Positions 1 through 11,934 are shown, counted from the stretch's first letter. The stretch: DNA of 64,000 nt from Odontocerum albicorne (GCA_949825065.1 OX463864.1:17869327-17933326); one strand, 5' to 3'. Translations and numbers: made by a program. Notes: generated from the sequence alone by a model not told the origin.

Positions 1-158
1 TTTACTATCTACAACACTTTTTAAAGATGTTGTAATTGGTATATTGGAAAATACTCATACATAATATTCAAATTTGTTGCCTGTTGCAGCACGCCTTTCA
101 TCTTCCTCTAACTTTCAATAGGCCGTGATTTTATGATAGATCTTTTTTTGTCATTTAT

Positions 159-252
159 TTTTATCAAACACTGTTTATTCCACTTTTTTGTAACGGTATA
201 ACCCTACCGGTTTCAAGGCTTTCACATCATCTTCAGGGGAGCACAAACAAGA
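159..252 (-). mobile_element. Penelope-like element 3' terminal fragment
   Basis: On the minus strand this is the 3' non-coding end of the Penelope-like family seen more fully at 52905-53395. Shared landmarks are ACCGGTAGGGTTATACC and AACAGTGTTTGATAAAA. No coding part is attached. Seven or more copies of this end lie in the window. The family assignment comes from the GIY-YIG domain of the 52.9-kb copy. Confidence 0.75.
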
Positions 253-1060
253 TCTTTTTTTTTATCGTTGTTGAATGGTCTGTCTTTATGTGTTCGAGAT
301 AAGAATGACGTGTGCAGCTTTATGATACACTTAACCGTTCTATATGTGCAAACCATCTCAGATAGCGCATATTTATTAGTATTTATTATTACTTACATAA
401 CATTTCAATGTGTTCTTTTTTAGGCAAGCCGAGAGAACAGATTTCTACATATTTCTATTAAAAAACTCGGCTCATTCCAGTTGAAATAAACGGTGTTATA
501 ATACTAAGTTTAGTTTTTAGAAAAAAGTGTTATTGACTTCGAAATTCCACAAGTCATGTTATGGTTTTCTTTCTCTTAAACAGAAGAACAAAGCAAACAC
601 CAGTAACTATTTTATAAAAAAAAGTGTGTACCAACAATAAAACTTCCTCCCTTGGACAATCATAATGATTGGTATCCGTCCATGCCGGAAGTTGCGGGAC
701 GACCGAGGGTCGGCAACGGAGGGTCCATAATATAAAGGAGTGACCGATTATGCTTGCATTGTTGTACTGAGTTCGTTAGGTGACTTCTGTTAATGAGGAT
801 GGACAAGAGGTGTTGTAATTTTACCTCTAAAATATAACTTGAAGACTCAATGTTTTTTTATGTTTCAACTATGTTTCTTATTTCACCTACTCCTGTTTCT
901 AAAGAAAACATTTTCAATGTTCTAGATCCCTTGACTGAGTGGATTAATTTAATGTTACAAAAAAGATAAAGTAAGGATGTGTTATGTTTTTTTTATCCGC
1001 TTTGCACGGATTTCTCCTGTTACATAAAGAGGGTCAACTTCTAGCGTTAGCTTATTCGTT
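253..1060. other. A+T-rich stretch, no feature recognised
   Basis: I see no open frame with family features and no terminal repeats. The part around 660-740 is less A+T-rich than its surroundings, but I recognise nothing in it. Confidence 0.4.
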
Positions 1061-1289
1061 AGGAAGAATATCAGCCAGGATTCTTCTCATACTGCTAGGC
1101 AGTACCGAGAATATACCAACAGTGTCATTCAGTTGGTTCAATATCTCTATACCACGCATGACTGAGTGTTTAGCCATGACATTCGTCCTGTAAGTTGGTA
1201 TGTAGAACAGATGGTGATTCCTAGCACGGCTCTATTTATAAGGGACATATAAACTTAGTGCTTCTAGAATCGCGGAACAGTTAAAGCAA
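1061..1289 (-). mobile_element. Decayed LINE reverse-transcriptase C-terminal fragment, copy 1
   Basis: This 229-bp segment is nearly identical to 1645-1873, same orientation, 584 bp apart. Read on the minus strand it gives a broken peptide with a VPYK-SRARNH-LFYIPTYRTN pattern followed by an I-ILNQLND stretch. That resembles the C-terminal tail after the reverse-transcriptase domain of CR1/Jockey-like LINEs (small residues, RRN/RTN, then a conserved N). An in-frame stop is present. The clade is uncertain. Confidence 0.5.
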
Positions 1290-1433
1290 TTATGATTGCC
1301 TATGAGTTGCATGCCTACACCAGGGATTTTCAACTCCAAGATACGATTAATGGGGGCGAAAATAATGATGTCTCCTAACCACACTATTCAACATATCCGC
1401 ATAAGATTTAGTTCACTTGAACGATGTTAAACA

Positions 1434-1505
1434 ACCTCAGTGGCTTAATTAGTAAGACGCTAGGTTTCCGCCAGGGGTTTTGGGTTCGATTCCCAATGAT
1501 ATGTA
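1434..1505 (+). mobile_element. tRNA-like SINE head
   Basis: It contains a tRNA-type internal promoter: an A-box-like GTGGCTTAATTAG and a B-box-like GGGTTCGATTCCC. This is the head of the same SINE family seen whole at 28644-28836. The body and tail are not recognisable here. A functional tRNA is unlikely because the acceptor stem does not pair. Confidence 0.6.
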
Positions 1506-1626
1506 CGAGTATGTATGTAAAAATAGTGCAATATATAAATAAAACCATGAATATAGATATAAACATAGCATCTATTTCGGGGTAGGCAGAGATAATAGAA
1601 GTCCACACTTCCCTAGATATTTGAAA

Positions 1627-1965
1627 CTATTGACTTGCTCCTATAGGAAGAATATCAGTCAGGATTCTTCTCATACTGCTAGGCGGTACCGAGAATATAT
1701 CAACAGTGTCATTCAGTTGGTTCAATATCTCTATACCACGCGTGACTGAGTGTTCAGCCATGATATTCGTCCTGTAAGTTGGTATGTAGAACAGAGGGTG
1801 ATTCCTTGCACGGCTATATTTATTAGGTACATATAAACTTAGTGCTTCTAGAATCGCGGGACAGTTAAAGCAACCTTGAAAAACCTTAAGTAGGAATATC
1901 GCAATGGAATCTTGCCTTCTTGTTTTGAGGCTACTATAGTTACACGCCGTGAGTATAGTACACAT
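1627..1965 (-). pseudogene. LINE reverse-transcriptase C-terminal relic, copy 2 (open frame)
   Basis: An open frame of about 112 codons includes the segment duplicated at 1061-1289. The peptide has a cysteine/proline spacer (CFNCPAILEALSLYVPN), then YSRARNHPLFYIPTYRTN, then EHSVTRGIEILNQLND. This order matches the tail downstream of the catalytic domain in CR1/Jockey-like retrotransposons. No YADD box or other catalytic motif is present, so it is at most a 3' fragment. The ORF at 18711-18929 has a comparable pattern (NNYTRLRRQELF, then RTSL, then LLNGT). Clade assignment would need a profile search. Confidence 0.5.
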
Positions 1966-3195
1966 GTCATTCTGGTTGTTTAATATTTACACAAATTCAT
2001 GTATGATGGGAAATAAATTTTTTTTTTAATTTTTCCTAATTATTTAATTATGTTTTATTCTTACTCAAGGTTTGATTCATATTATTGTGAGGATTGATTA
2101 TTGTATTTTTATGTATACGAGTGGATAAATTATTATAACAAATTTTTGTGCTTAATTTTTCCTAAACGAATTTTGCTTTTGTGTGTATGTTGTTATTTTT
2201 TTTTCAAATCTTTCGATGCTCTTGATTCAGCCCTGGGTCTTGGACTGTCGTGTGCTTGTCTATGTGGTAGTATGTGTATATACTTCTTCTGATTATAGTT
2301 TTGTATGAATCATTATTATATTTTGATACATCTTTATCGGCACTTTAAATTAAAAATAATTATTCCAATACGTATTATTATTTTCATGTTGAAATCGATC
2401 GTGCATTGATATAAAATAAAGTTATATAATTTTTGTCTAATTTTAATTATGTTATATAATACATTGACATAATTAAAAAGTATTTATTTATGAGAGTTAA
2501 AATTCAAATGTATCATTTTTTTATATTTATTTATGACTGTACGGTGCTGAAGAACGCTCTTGATGGATATATTGCAAAAAAATAAGATAAATCATTGATA
2601 TAAATAATATTGAAATGCAATGAAATATTTATAAATAATAATTAAACTATTTAATTTCAAAATAATCACCCTTCAACATCTAGTTACATCCCCTATTTTA
2701 GCATTAGTATCAAAAACACTTGTTGCATAAAACGGTAGGTTAAGCACGAAACCTCATTATTTTCACCCCTTTTTCTGTGCTTAACGATAAATATATATTT
2801 TTTTAATTCCCATTGTGGTGTTATTTAATTTTTTTAAATTTATTTATTTCATTGTATAGTTGACATTTTAAAATTGGTTCACAATATAGGTCAGAACATT
2901 TCTGAGATAAGATGTGATATGGCGATTTCTTTCAATCAAGAAGATGTTAAAAATAACTTATTAATAATAACTTAATCAGCTGGAATTAAGTTAGCAGCCT
3001 TCAGCTGGAAGACAAGTGTCTTATCAACCAGGTCACGGATTATGTCTATTCAGAAAAGCTTTTACGATTTTTGGATTGCTCCCAGCAGGTATAAGGTTCA
3101 CATTAAATGTTATTGGAACCTGATTTAAAAATAAACAAAAAACTACCCCTTTACTAAAACGATGCTATTAAAAATAACTGATAAGTGAATATAAT
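1966..3195. other. A+T-rich stretch with a possible reversed SINE head
   Basis: It is mostly simple A+T-rich sequence. Around 2985-3045 a reversed tRNA-like head can be made out (CAACCAGGTCACGG preceded by GGAAGACAAGTGTCTTATC), the minus-strand pattern of the window's main SINE. Nothing else is recognised. Confidence 0.4.
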
Positions 3196-3408
3196 TTTCA
3201 GCGTCTTTTCAATCATAGATTAGCGCTACGCTCAAACAGAGACTGTCTATTGGCCTTTCCAGTTCACCGCTCCTCCTTTTTTACGTCGTCCTTTACTATT
3301 TATCCAGTGAGACTCTGGAATCAGTTACAAACCAATAAAAGACTCGCTCCGTCCTTGGCATGCTTTAAGAAGCGACTGAAAAATCTTAATTTCTTGTCAG
3401 TAAAATAA
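3196..3408 (+). pseudogene. CR1-like LINE, C-terminal coding end
   Basis: The frame is fully open for 70 codons to a TAA. It encodes RLALRSNRDCLLAFPVHRSS, then FFTSSFTIYPVRLWNQL, then a basic CFKKRLKNL end. R..F(V/A)P.HRSS..TSSF....RLWN.L is the typical last segment of reverse-transcriptase proteins of CR1/Jockey-related LINEs. The same protein end is at 56636-56938 on the minus strand. Catalytic domains are missing because the copy is 5' truncated, as is usual. It runs directly into the family's 3' UTR at 3409-3716. Confidence 0.7.
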
Positions 3409-3716
3409 CGTGTTTCATTCCTGATTTTTGTTTTCCTTTCCTCTCCACCATCTCTTCCTTTCCTTTTGATTGATGATATCTCACTTTATATGAAAAATAA
3501 TGTTCTAGTGATTGTCTGTCTTTGTTGGGTTCGGGGGCGTATGCTCACGTATGTGTTTATGGATTTCGTGGGAATGAATAGTCATTTGAATGATTTATGC
3601 GACCACGCAACTTGCTTCTTTTTCTTTTGCCTGGTTGGTTGGAAGAGATTGCCGCCTGACAATAAGCCCGCCAGATTGTATTTGCAATAAAAATGTTAAA
3701 TAAATAAATAAAATAA
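3409..3716 (+). mobile_element. 3' UTR and tail of the CR1-like (Zenon-like) LINE
   Basis: This is the non-coding end after the LINE frame, ending in an AAATAAAT-type tail. It contains GGTTGGTTGGAAGAGATTGC and a following AATAAGCCCGCCAGATTGTA block, both also found in the tails of the SINEs in this window. Matching copies are at 32815-33120, 55727-55975, 56325-56635 and 59480-59865. The open frame across this region is incidental. Confidence 0.75.
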
Positions 3717-3879
3717 ATAAAAAATAATTTCTACTTGATTTATAGTAAAAGGATATGAAGGTATCGACTGTGGCTTAAAATAGTGAACTTCCCCTATTAA
3801 CTTTCATTTTCCTCCCCTGTTTGCTTTCCTTATATTATCTCGTAAGTTTTTTAAAGAAAAATCATGATTATAATTTTCT

Positions 3880-4140
3880 TAGTCATTGCCTAATTACTAA
3901 GAAATAAGTCGGGAGGGTTTCAGGTTCGATTCTCAATGATATAAAAAATCCAGTGGTTCCAGTCTGGTTAAGAGTTTGCCTGGTAACAATACTCGTATAG
4001 TTACTCGGTGCTTGAGTATTGTTACCAGACAAACTTTAATACCAGACTGAGACCGTTTATTATTGTACCATCAAGAATCAAACTCGAAACCTCCGGGTAG
4101 AAGTCAGCTGTCTTAACAACTAGGCCATGGAGATCGTCGG
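3880..4140. mobile_element. Two SINE copies in tail-to-tail inverted arrangement
   Basis: The forward copy has a B-box-like CAGGTTCGATTCTC near 3922. The reverse copy has its tRNA-like head near 4070-4135. They meet around 4000-4015, where the arms TGGTAACAATACTC and GAGTATTGTTACCA pair exactly. Alignment of the arms continues with mismatches through both SINE bodies, giving a fold-back of roughly 120 bp per arm. Confidence 0.6.
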
Positions 4141-4540
4141 AAAATATACATGAACAATAATTATTTTTTTTCAAAGTAAAAACGAACCTTTCTCACGTCT
4201 TACAGCATCAGCATTTTCATCGAATCAATACAATTACTATCGTCTTCACCATTTCCACATATTTCAATCTTTAGCCAACTTTTTTGCATACGAGTAGTTC
4301 AGTTCTATCTATTTCTTACACAACCATTCCCTTTGCCTTCTCCTATGAAACACATGAAAGGAAAATATTGTCAAAAATTGTCGATCGTTAATTTTGACAT
4401 TTATAAACGTTTAAGATTCACTAAGCTTGAAATATATTCAATGTATTTTGTTCTAATATATACAAACAGTATTATTAAGTAATTATTTTTGTATATTATT
4501 TATAGTTAAGGTATTAACATTATGGAGGTTTAAAGATATT

Positions 4541-4732
4541 GTAATTTGTTTTATCAAACACTGTTTATTTACTATTTGTAACGGTATAACTCTACTTGTT
4601 TCAAGGCTTTCTTCACCTCAGTCTTATTTGTGCTTCCCTGATTATGAGGTAAAAGCGTTGAAACCGGTAGGGTTATACCGGTACAAAAAGTGGAATAAAC
4701 AGTGTTTGATAAAACAAATTACAATTATTTTT
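4541..4732. mobile_element. Inverted pair of Penelope-like 3' ends
   Basis: A minus-oriented copy of the PLE 3' end (from TTTATCAAACACTGTTTATT) faces a plus-oriented copy (to AATAAACAGTGTTTGATAAA) with little spacer. The arms are 70-85 bp and imperfect. Upstream sequence at 4500-4540 matches the flank of the PLE copy at 49940-49985, so the family extends beyond the arm. Confidence 0.65.
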
Positions 4733-5055
4733 GTTTTTTTTTGTAGTTGACCCAACAAAGTGTTCTTTGGCATTACACAGTCATTAATAAATATAACAAA
4801 AAGACAATTTAAAAATTTCACACTAACTGATAAACATTCATTTATAATTTTCACGTATTATATGAAATAATAAAAATTATGCATAAAAATATTACATCAA
4901 GGGATTTAGACTTTATTTTAACTTTAAAGGAGAATAAAAATTAAAGAAAATACTATTCAAAGTCGAGTTTTATACTCATTTCCTTGTAAATACCTTCCAA
5001 CCAACCAAAAAGATCTTAAACAGCCCTTAAGAAAAAAAACAAACAGGAATCCTTT
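4733..5055. other. A+T-rich, no feature recognised
   Basis: There is no supported coding frame and no visible terminal repeats. Confidence 0.4.
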
Positions 5056-5059
5056 TTAA

Positions 5060-5115
5060 ATAAATCTTGGTTCCAATAGGAATCGAACCCAGTTCCTCTA
5101 GACTAGAAGGCAGGT
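5060..5115 (-). mobile_element. Reversed SINE head fragment
   Basis: A minus-strand B box is visible as GGAATCGAACCC, with the flanking TTGGTTCCAATAGG typical of the SINE junction between tRNA head and body. The remainder is eroded. Confidence 0.5.
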
Positions 5116-5194
5116 GAATTAGGTAATCTTCTTTTATACCGGTAAATTGCTAGTAATTATATTTAGAATAACGATTTTGTATAGATATCTAAAA

Positions 5195-5270
5195 AAAACA
5201 CTGTACATCGTTAATTTAAAAGCATTATCAAAAAACACTGTACATCGTTAATTTAAAAGCATTATCAACT
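5195..5270 (+). repeat. Tandem duplication of a 37-bp unit
   Basis: Two adjacent copies of a unit containing AACACTGTACATCGTTAATT are almost exact. This is probably a recent local duplication. Confidence 0.7.
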
Positions 5271-8200
5271 ATACATTTATTAAAACAACGCAAAATTAAA
5301 ATATTTCATTTCCTGAATACAATTCTCCAATGCATAAATCATTATTTCTTTTTTATTTCCCCTCTTTTACAGGCAAGACTCAGTCAAACAATCGGAAGGC
5401 TTCGTCTAACATTTAATGTTTTCGCAGACCGTCGGTAGAGGCGCTTTTGTCGCCTCCAAAACATTTTTCGTTCCACCTTACCGCATTGGTGCGCGGTGGC
5501 TCATTGCGCAAAGACGCTTAGCAATAGTGATAAAGCCTTAAAAATCTACGTACAAAATAATAAGAAAACAAAAAAAAACGTTTAAATGATTCCATGTACT
5601 TCAATATTTTTTGTGAAATGGTGATTAATGTACAACAAATATCAGCGCATTTCATGTATTGACATTTAGTCTTCCATCGCGCACAGTGAATTTCCTTTTT
5701 CACGCGTTTTTTTTTTCAAAACGTTAATTTGTGAATTTTATTTTATTCTACGATAAAACATTTAACAGTTTTCTTCGCTACGTTCTTTTGTACGATAGTT
5801 TTTTTTTCTGTTACATTTTTAAGAGAGATATTTGAAAGTGTAAAATTTCAGTTTAAGAGTATTTTTAACCGTGAAATAATAAAGGTTTTATAAAATAATA
5901 CAATAAATCTGCTGTGATCGAGTGAATATTTATTGGTTTTAAGTGAGTGACTTATTATCGTGTTTAAAATTAAACTCTTAAATAAATATATTAAAACTCA
6001 GACATTTGATTTCTTTAAGGTAAATTGTATTCTTTTTAGATTTCAATTAATATAACATGTGTTTTTATGACGATTAAATTCTCAAAAAAAATATTTAAAT
6101 AACACGTAAGTGAAATAAATATTAATAATATAGTTTTTTGTAAAATATACGACAATATTCATCCAACAATTATTAATAAATGTATTATTTAAACAATTAG
6201 TAATATATTTTTTAATCTTTATACACTTTGAAAGTAACGGTTTCACGTTAAATTTAATGAGAACTTTCTTAAAGTAATATATTTTTAAGAAATAGGTTTT
6301 TCTTGTTATTGCTTATTAAATCAATACAATTTTATAATTTAATACACAAACGATCACAAATCAATCCCAGATTTGTCTAAAGTTTAAAACACATTTACTT
6401 TATTATTCATATTTTGGCTATTCATATTTTCCTATCTAAATTAATCATTAATAAGTTTAAACTAAAATCACAAAGCCTCTTTATTTTAAGGCAGGCAACA
6501 AGAACATGCCTTTACATTCTCCAATCAAAAATAATCTATGGGACTCTTATTTTAGGTATATACAACAAGTCTTTCTCATATACACATACAGATGGCTTGA
6601 GAGATAAATTGTTTTTGTAACGTTCAAATTAAATTGTAGAAAAATCCATTAATTTCTACGAATTAAAGCTTAATTTTTTTAAGTTTATACACATATCTTT
6701 TTGTATGCATGTTTGTATATATAAGCAAGGCTTTATTGCAAGAAGGTTAGCTAAGTTCATAAGATGGAAAACATTAATTTAAATTCAATGTTATATATAT
6801 TACCTAAAGGACAGCAAAATAAAATATAGTCGATAGCCTTTTATCAAGACTTCACTTCCAAAGTGAAATCCCAAACAGTTTTTGGGTAGTGTTTAACCAA
6901 AACAACAGATTCTTAAATATTTCCAATGTACTTTTATTTCAACAGTAAATTGTTCATATTTTAAGAAAAACCCGTTAAAGAAAATTGACCATTACAAACG
7001 TGAATCACAACATTTTCCACTGTATCATATTTCAAAGGTTTTTATTTAAAAAAATAAACTTATCGTTTTCTTACTTAGGTTTTGTCGTTTACAAACCACA
7101 ATAAAAAACTATATGTTTATCTGGAAAAAAAATCCCTTTTTTTTCAACTTATCAGTTTCCAAAAGAAACCTTATCTCATTAACAATTTTCATTTGGTGAA
7201 CATTTAAGAGCTCTGTATTGATACACTTTACTTTAATAGAAATTAAACACCCACTTTGTGACCCCATGTAAAAAAAAACACTCATTAAAGAAACCTTCTT
7301 TAAGTATATATTGTGCCCTGAGAATGAAACTATTAACCCTCGAAACTCAGGTTATATCATATAAATGATAAAACACAATGGTTGAAAAAATATTATATTG
7401 TTTCTAGACACAGTTTGCTTCATTTTATTACCGAAAAATATGAAAAGTTTTTTTAAGGTTGTGTACATTTTTGCATGCATTTTATTCCATGCAAGTATTT
7501 GGATAGGAAACTGGTGGCTCCATCCATAAAAGTGGAAGCTTACCCACACCTGCATATATTTTTATAATTCAACGTGTTTTATTATTTTTTTTATTATTTT
7601 AAAAAATGTGATATTGTGGTTTTATTATTCAATCAGAAGAGTTTCTCGTTAGAATCCAATAAGAAAATATCTATCCAACGAAATAGTCTACACCTAATTA
7701 CAATATACGATATTTTTTTAAATGTCGTTTTTTTTCTATTTTATTTTATATACAAATTGAAATATTATATTTATTTACAATGCAGTATTACAATTCAAAC
7801 CAGAAACCGACGGAAATGCACGATATTTGCAATTTCACCACAAAGCCGCAATAACCATAAACCATTATAAAATATATTTATTGATTTTTAATCGGTTAGC
7901 AATTTCTTCCTACCTGTTGTTGTTGCATATATACTCGTATTTAAACAGTCAAAGAAGATTTTAGCTTGATGAGAATATATATCATTTTGAATTGAGTAAA
8001 AAAATAGTATATCGTCGGATATACAGTAAAACTGGCCATGAGTACTTTTTGAATATTTTGTTAAAGCAGTTTTATAATTTAAATTATTAATTAAGAGTAG
8101 AGTACTTTTAAAAATAAAAGATTTTTTAAATATGATTTATGTACTCGTTCCGTGCATTTATGGTACATTTTTGACAGTTAACAAAATATAATGCACTGAA

Positions 8201-8736
8201 ACATGTTTTTTTTTTATTAAAGTGAATTTGGTTAGTTCTATTGCTAAGCTAATCCTGAAAACGTGTAAAATTTTTAATATTTTTTTGAGAACTAGTCTTA
8301 AAATTAAAAATATATATTTGTTTATTATTCATCGTATTTGAAAGCCATTTAAACGCTTTTATTTTATAAAAGTTTGAAATATTATAGTCAAAAAGAGAAC
8401 CCAAATTTTATATTTATAAAAAATGCACAGGTAAAACCCACATGCCATATATTATGAATACATTGAAAAAAAATTGAATTTATAACACTGATGAACAATA
8501 AAAGCTCCTTTCAAATATATTTATTTGTGAATTTATAAAGCCTTATTGATAAATTGAAGAAAATGCCACATTTTTTAAAAATTTCAACTTGAGTTTTTCT
8601 CAACTCGCCATAATAATCAATAGCCAATTACTTTGTTATTCCACTAATTAAATTCATCCCCACAATACGTTTCACTACCTTGTTTCTTGAGGCTTTCTTC
8701 AGATGGAAAGAATATTATCCGTAAATCGATATTATC
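5271..8736. other. Long A+T-rich stretch, no gene recognised
   Basis: Apart from a possible 3' splice site and less A+T-rich patch at 5340-5520 (see findings), I see only A+T-rich low-complexity sequence. The short open frames (for example 7574-7870) have the residue composition of random A+T-rich translation, rich in F, I, K, N and Y, with no family motif. Confidence 0.4.
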
Positions 8737-8935
8737 AATAATAATATAATAGACAATTTATATAGCGACCGTTTGCAGAGCAGGCCTTTTTAATGGCATT
8801 CTAACTCGGGATTTAAGCCCAATATTTTTGACAGATTTAAGATATTAAAAAAAAGTTAAACCTAAAGATAGGAAGGTGGTGGTTGCGGCCATTAGAATAT
8901 GTACTTCCTTGCATCTTCATATATTAAAAAAAAAA
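8737..8935 (-). mobile_element. Retroposon 3' end (family F), copy 1
   Basis: It matches 39529-39700 over a run of landmarks: an AATAATAAT tail, CAATTTATATAG, and GATAGGAAGGT followed by GGCTGCAGC-like sequence. The minus-strand end, TATATAAATTGTC plus TTATTATT, is the sort of 3' tail found on RTE-like retroposons. It is non-coding. Confidence 0.5.
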
Positions 8936-9887
8936 CATTCGACTTCTGGTAGTGCTGTGTTTATACAGAGTGTTCATATTTAATTATGAATTTTGATGAG
9001 ACCTCCCAAAAAAGGTTGTCTTCAAGTGCTTCCTAAAGCTGCATACACCACCCATATATCTAACACTGAGAAGAAAACAATTCCGTGACAAAAGAATTGC
9101 AGCATTAAATATTATTTTATGGAGTTCCACAAAGTTAAAGCTTAAACCTTTTTAGATAACTTATCGATAAAATATATTTAACTTCAACTAATCAGATATT
9201 TTAATTCGTAATAACCCTTCATTTTACTAACCCTAAGTGATTTTTTAATATGAAGACAGACTTAAGAACATCCCTTTCTGCAGCATTCATAATTACTACA
9301 TTTTTTCATCTACGTGGCAGTCCAAGTCAGTGTTAAAAAAATAATAATAAAAATATTAAAATTACAAAAATAGATAAACGTTTACTTTTACAGTGATAGT
9401 TAAATAAAAATTATCCTGTTTGAAGGAAGATACACTAGGAAATGTCGACTTTAAGACGGTAAGTGGTTTTTTTTATTATTTGTACTTAATTAATTATATT
9501 AATTATATTTGTACTTAATTAATTATATTTGTACTTAATTAATATTATTAATGTACTCGTATATTAAAATTAATAAAAACTGAATTTATTTAAAATACTA
9601 ATATGAACCATGAATTATCGATGATTCATATTTTCATAATAAATGAGAATTATTTATACGAGTACAAAAATTTTAACCCTTAAAATAAGGGTTCAAATTT
9701 TATGTGACGCAAGGTGATATAATTTAAATAGTTCAAAAACTTTTCGTTAGTATTTTTAAACGATGCTTTTATTTTGATATCATTAATTGAAAATGTTTTT
9801 TCCTATCAATTAATTTAGGTACACGTTTTTAAACTTTTGTTTATTGAGTTAATTTTAAAATAGTATTTTATTTTGTTAATGTAAACG
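8936..9887. other. A+T-rich with a short tandem repeat
   Basis: The only structure seen is a tandem repeat at about 9482-9540 built of GTACTTAATTAATTATATT, plus two TACTCGTA-type octamers at 9554 and 9657. Confidence 0.5.
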
Positions 9888-10345
9888 TGGTAAATTAATG
9901 AAAATAACCGAGTAAATGCGATCAAAATGCGTGTACTGAAAAGAATATGTGATGTGTCGATGTATAGCAAAATAAGACATTTAAGTATTAAGGATGAATG
10001 TGAACTAAAAACTGGTGCGTTAAGTAGGGTGTAAAAGAGCACCTTGAGTTAATTTGGACGTATTGGACGGATGGGTAACAAAAATCTGACAAAGTGAAAT
10101 GAATTTTGAAAAAAGGAAAGTTAAGGAGTAAAACAAACCACGTATGTTTGTTACAATGTATGACAGAATACAGAATGAAGGGATAAGGGATGAATGTGAA
10201 CTTAAGGCAATAAATATCAAGTAAGAATAACAATCTGAGTTGGTTTTGGCGAGTGTGTAAAGAAAGATTAACAAAACAAATATTCAGTTCAAATAAGAGT
10301 GGAAGGCATTGTTCTGACGCTCTGTCCTCTCTGCCTACCCCAACA
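9888..10345 (+). pseudogene. LINE family 2 reverse-transcriptase C-terminal relics (two overlapping)
   Basis: In the plus strand, broken by frameshifts and stops, there is an (A)-IKMRVLKRICDV...SIKDECELKTG pattern, then from about 10150 a second start of the same motif, MYDRIQNEGIRDECELK. Many relics in the window share this motif (best open copy at 62877-63089, minus). I read it as the C-terminal part of an RTE-like or related LINE polyprotein. The sequence ends near 10345 with CTGCCTACCCCAACA, the family's usual 3' end. Confidence 0.55.
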
Positions 10346-11049
10346 AGAAAAAGGTGTTATAACATTTTTGACAAAAAAATATAAGTTTGTGCAAAATCGG
10401 GATCAGGTCTGTTTTGCACGGACCCTCTTAATAATTTATTACAATTTTTTTTTATCAAAGTAGAATAAAAAACACGTTCATATTAAGAAAGAAATCATTA
10501 AACACTTTTAGTATAAAATTTTTCGGCGGCCTGCTCCAGTTAACGACTAACCGAACGAGTTAAACTTAACTATAACGGTTTACTAGTGTGCCTAAACTTT
10601 TTCGATAAACGAATCGAATTGTATTTGAAATTACTAGTGTAAATCGAATCCATACTAAATATTTGTACGATTTGTCTAATCGTTCTCATCAGTTCCAAGA
10701 ATTTGGTTAATTTTATATTTAACCCAATCGCGTTATAATTTTTGACTAGTTAAAATTTGAAAGCTATTTAACTTCTCAAATTCTTTATGTATAGGTTATA
10801 TTAAAAAAAAAAACGATCGCCATGGCCAAGAGTTGCGTTGCTTTGAACGAAACCGGAAGGATAGTAAAAAGATGCTTAAAAGCAACACTGGTGGAGAAAA
10901 TATATCAATCTATCGGTTTTGCCTCACCTGAGACCTGTACAAAGTATTACACCAGACATAGAAATAACAAAACAAGTACAGGATCCAAAACACCCCTTGT
11001 ATGATCACCAACCAGCAATATAGGGGTTGAAATTCAGGAATAGTTTCAT
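10346..11049. other. No gene recognised
   Basis: It is A+T-rich to moderately mixed sequence. A short frame at 10822-11004 (ATG, 60 codons) has no motif I recognise. Confidence 0.35.
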
Positions 11050-11400
11050 GAAGATAATGTAAGAACTGACATGATTCCTCCAGATAAAATTTGTTTTCTG
11101 AAATGGAAAGGAAAAACACTTGACAACTGAATAAAGCTATTAAAAATGATGGCACCTGGAGACCAAATAACTGCCTCGACCTACTTGGAGATTATTGAAT
11201 AGACTCTAGATAGGGGTGACTAGATGCAAGATGATCAAAGCTGGGATTTTTTAAATGAAAGTAATAATGAATGTGATTGTGGAGATATACAGAACTCACT
11301 ACATATGTCAATTTATTAGAACATCGAGACTATGCACTAGGCAGGACCTGGTTGTTGCGAATGGTAGGGTAGCCTGTGTTACCTTCTACTGGAAACACGT
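11050..11400 (+). pseudogene. LINE C-terminal cysteine-motif relic
   Basis: A plus-strand reading gives ECDCGDIQNSLHMS, which resembles the C-x-C-x(n)-H end motif found at the extreme C-terminus of some LINE polyproteins (pattern ECDCG.IQT..HLL). Stops and shifts interrupt it on both sides. This is a short motif match only. Confidence 0.35.
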
Positions 11401-11930
11401 GGCATAATTGATGGTTCGAACACGGAAACGACTAACTGATGGTTAAGGGTTTTAATTTGGTTTTCTTCATACTCCTTTGATCGTTTATTAGAAAAATGTT
11501 TTAATAAGCCGAGGGTTAAAATCATAATTTTAAATATTTTTCTTAAACGCCATTTAATAAACGAAATCACTAAATACTTTTGTTGTCGTGTTATACTCCA
11601 ATATAAACCTATGAAACATTACAAATGCAAGTAATTTCGAACCGAGACAACTGCATCGATTTATCCAATCTGCCACAACAAGAAATTGTGGTTGAATCGA
11701 TAAACCGATCCAAACTTGCAGAGATGCAGTTAAACGAATCGGTTGTTGAGAAATTTTATGAAAAAAATTAAATAATACATTTTTAAAAACCAAAGTATAA
11801 TTTTACAAAATTATATTTCAATTTCGCGCCGAATTGAAAACTTTTTAGCAATAATGCTAAATTAATATAAAAAATCTCGTTGAAAAATACTCTCGTTTTT
11901 TTTAATTCTATAAAGTAGCATAAACATTTT
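11401..11930. other. No gene recognised
   Basis: I find no supported frame or repeat. The sequence just before 11935 supplies the TTAA used by the MITE. Confidence 0.35.
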
Positions 11931-11934
11931 TTAA

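Noticed and set aside
7574..7870. 98-codon open frame rich in F, Y and I
   Set aside because: Composition matches random translation of A+T-rich DNA; no motif or neighbouring gene structure.
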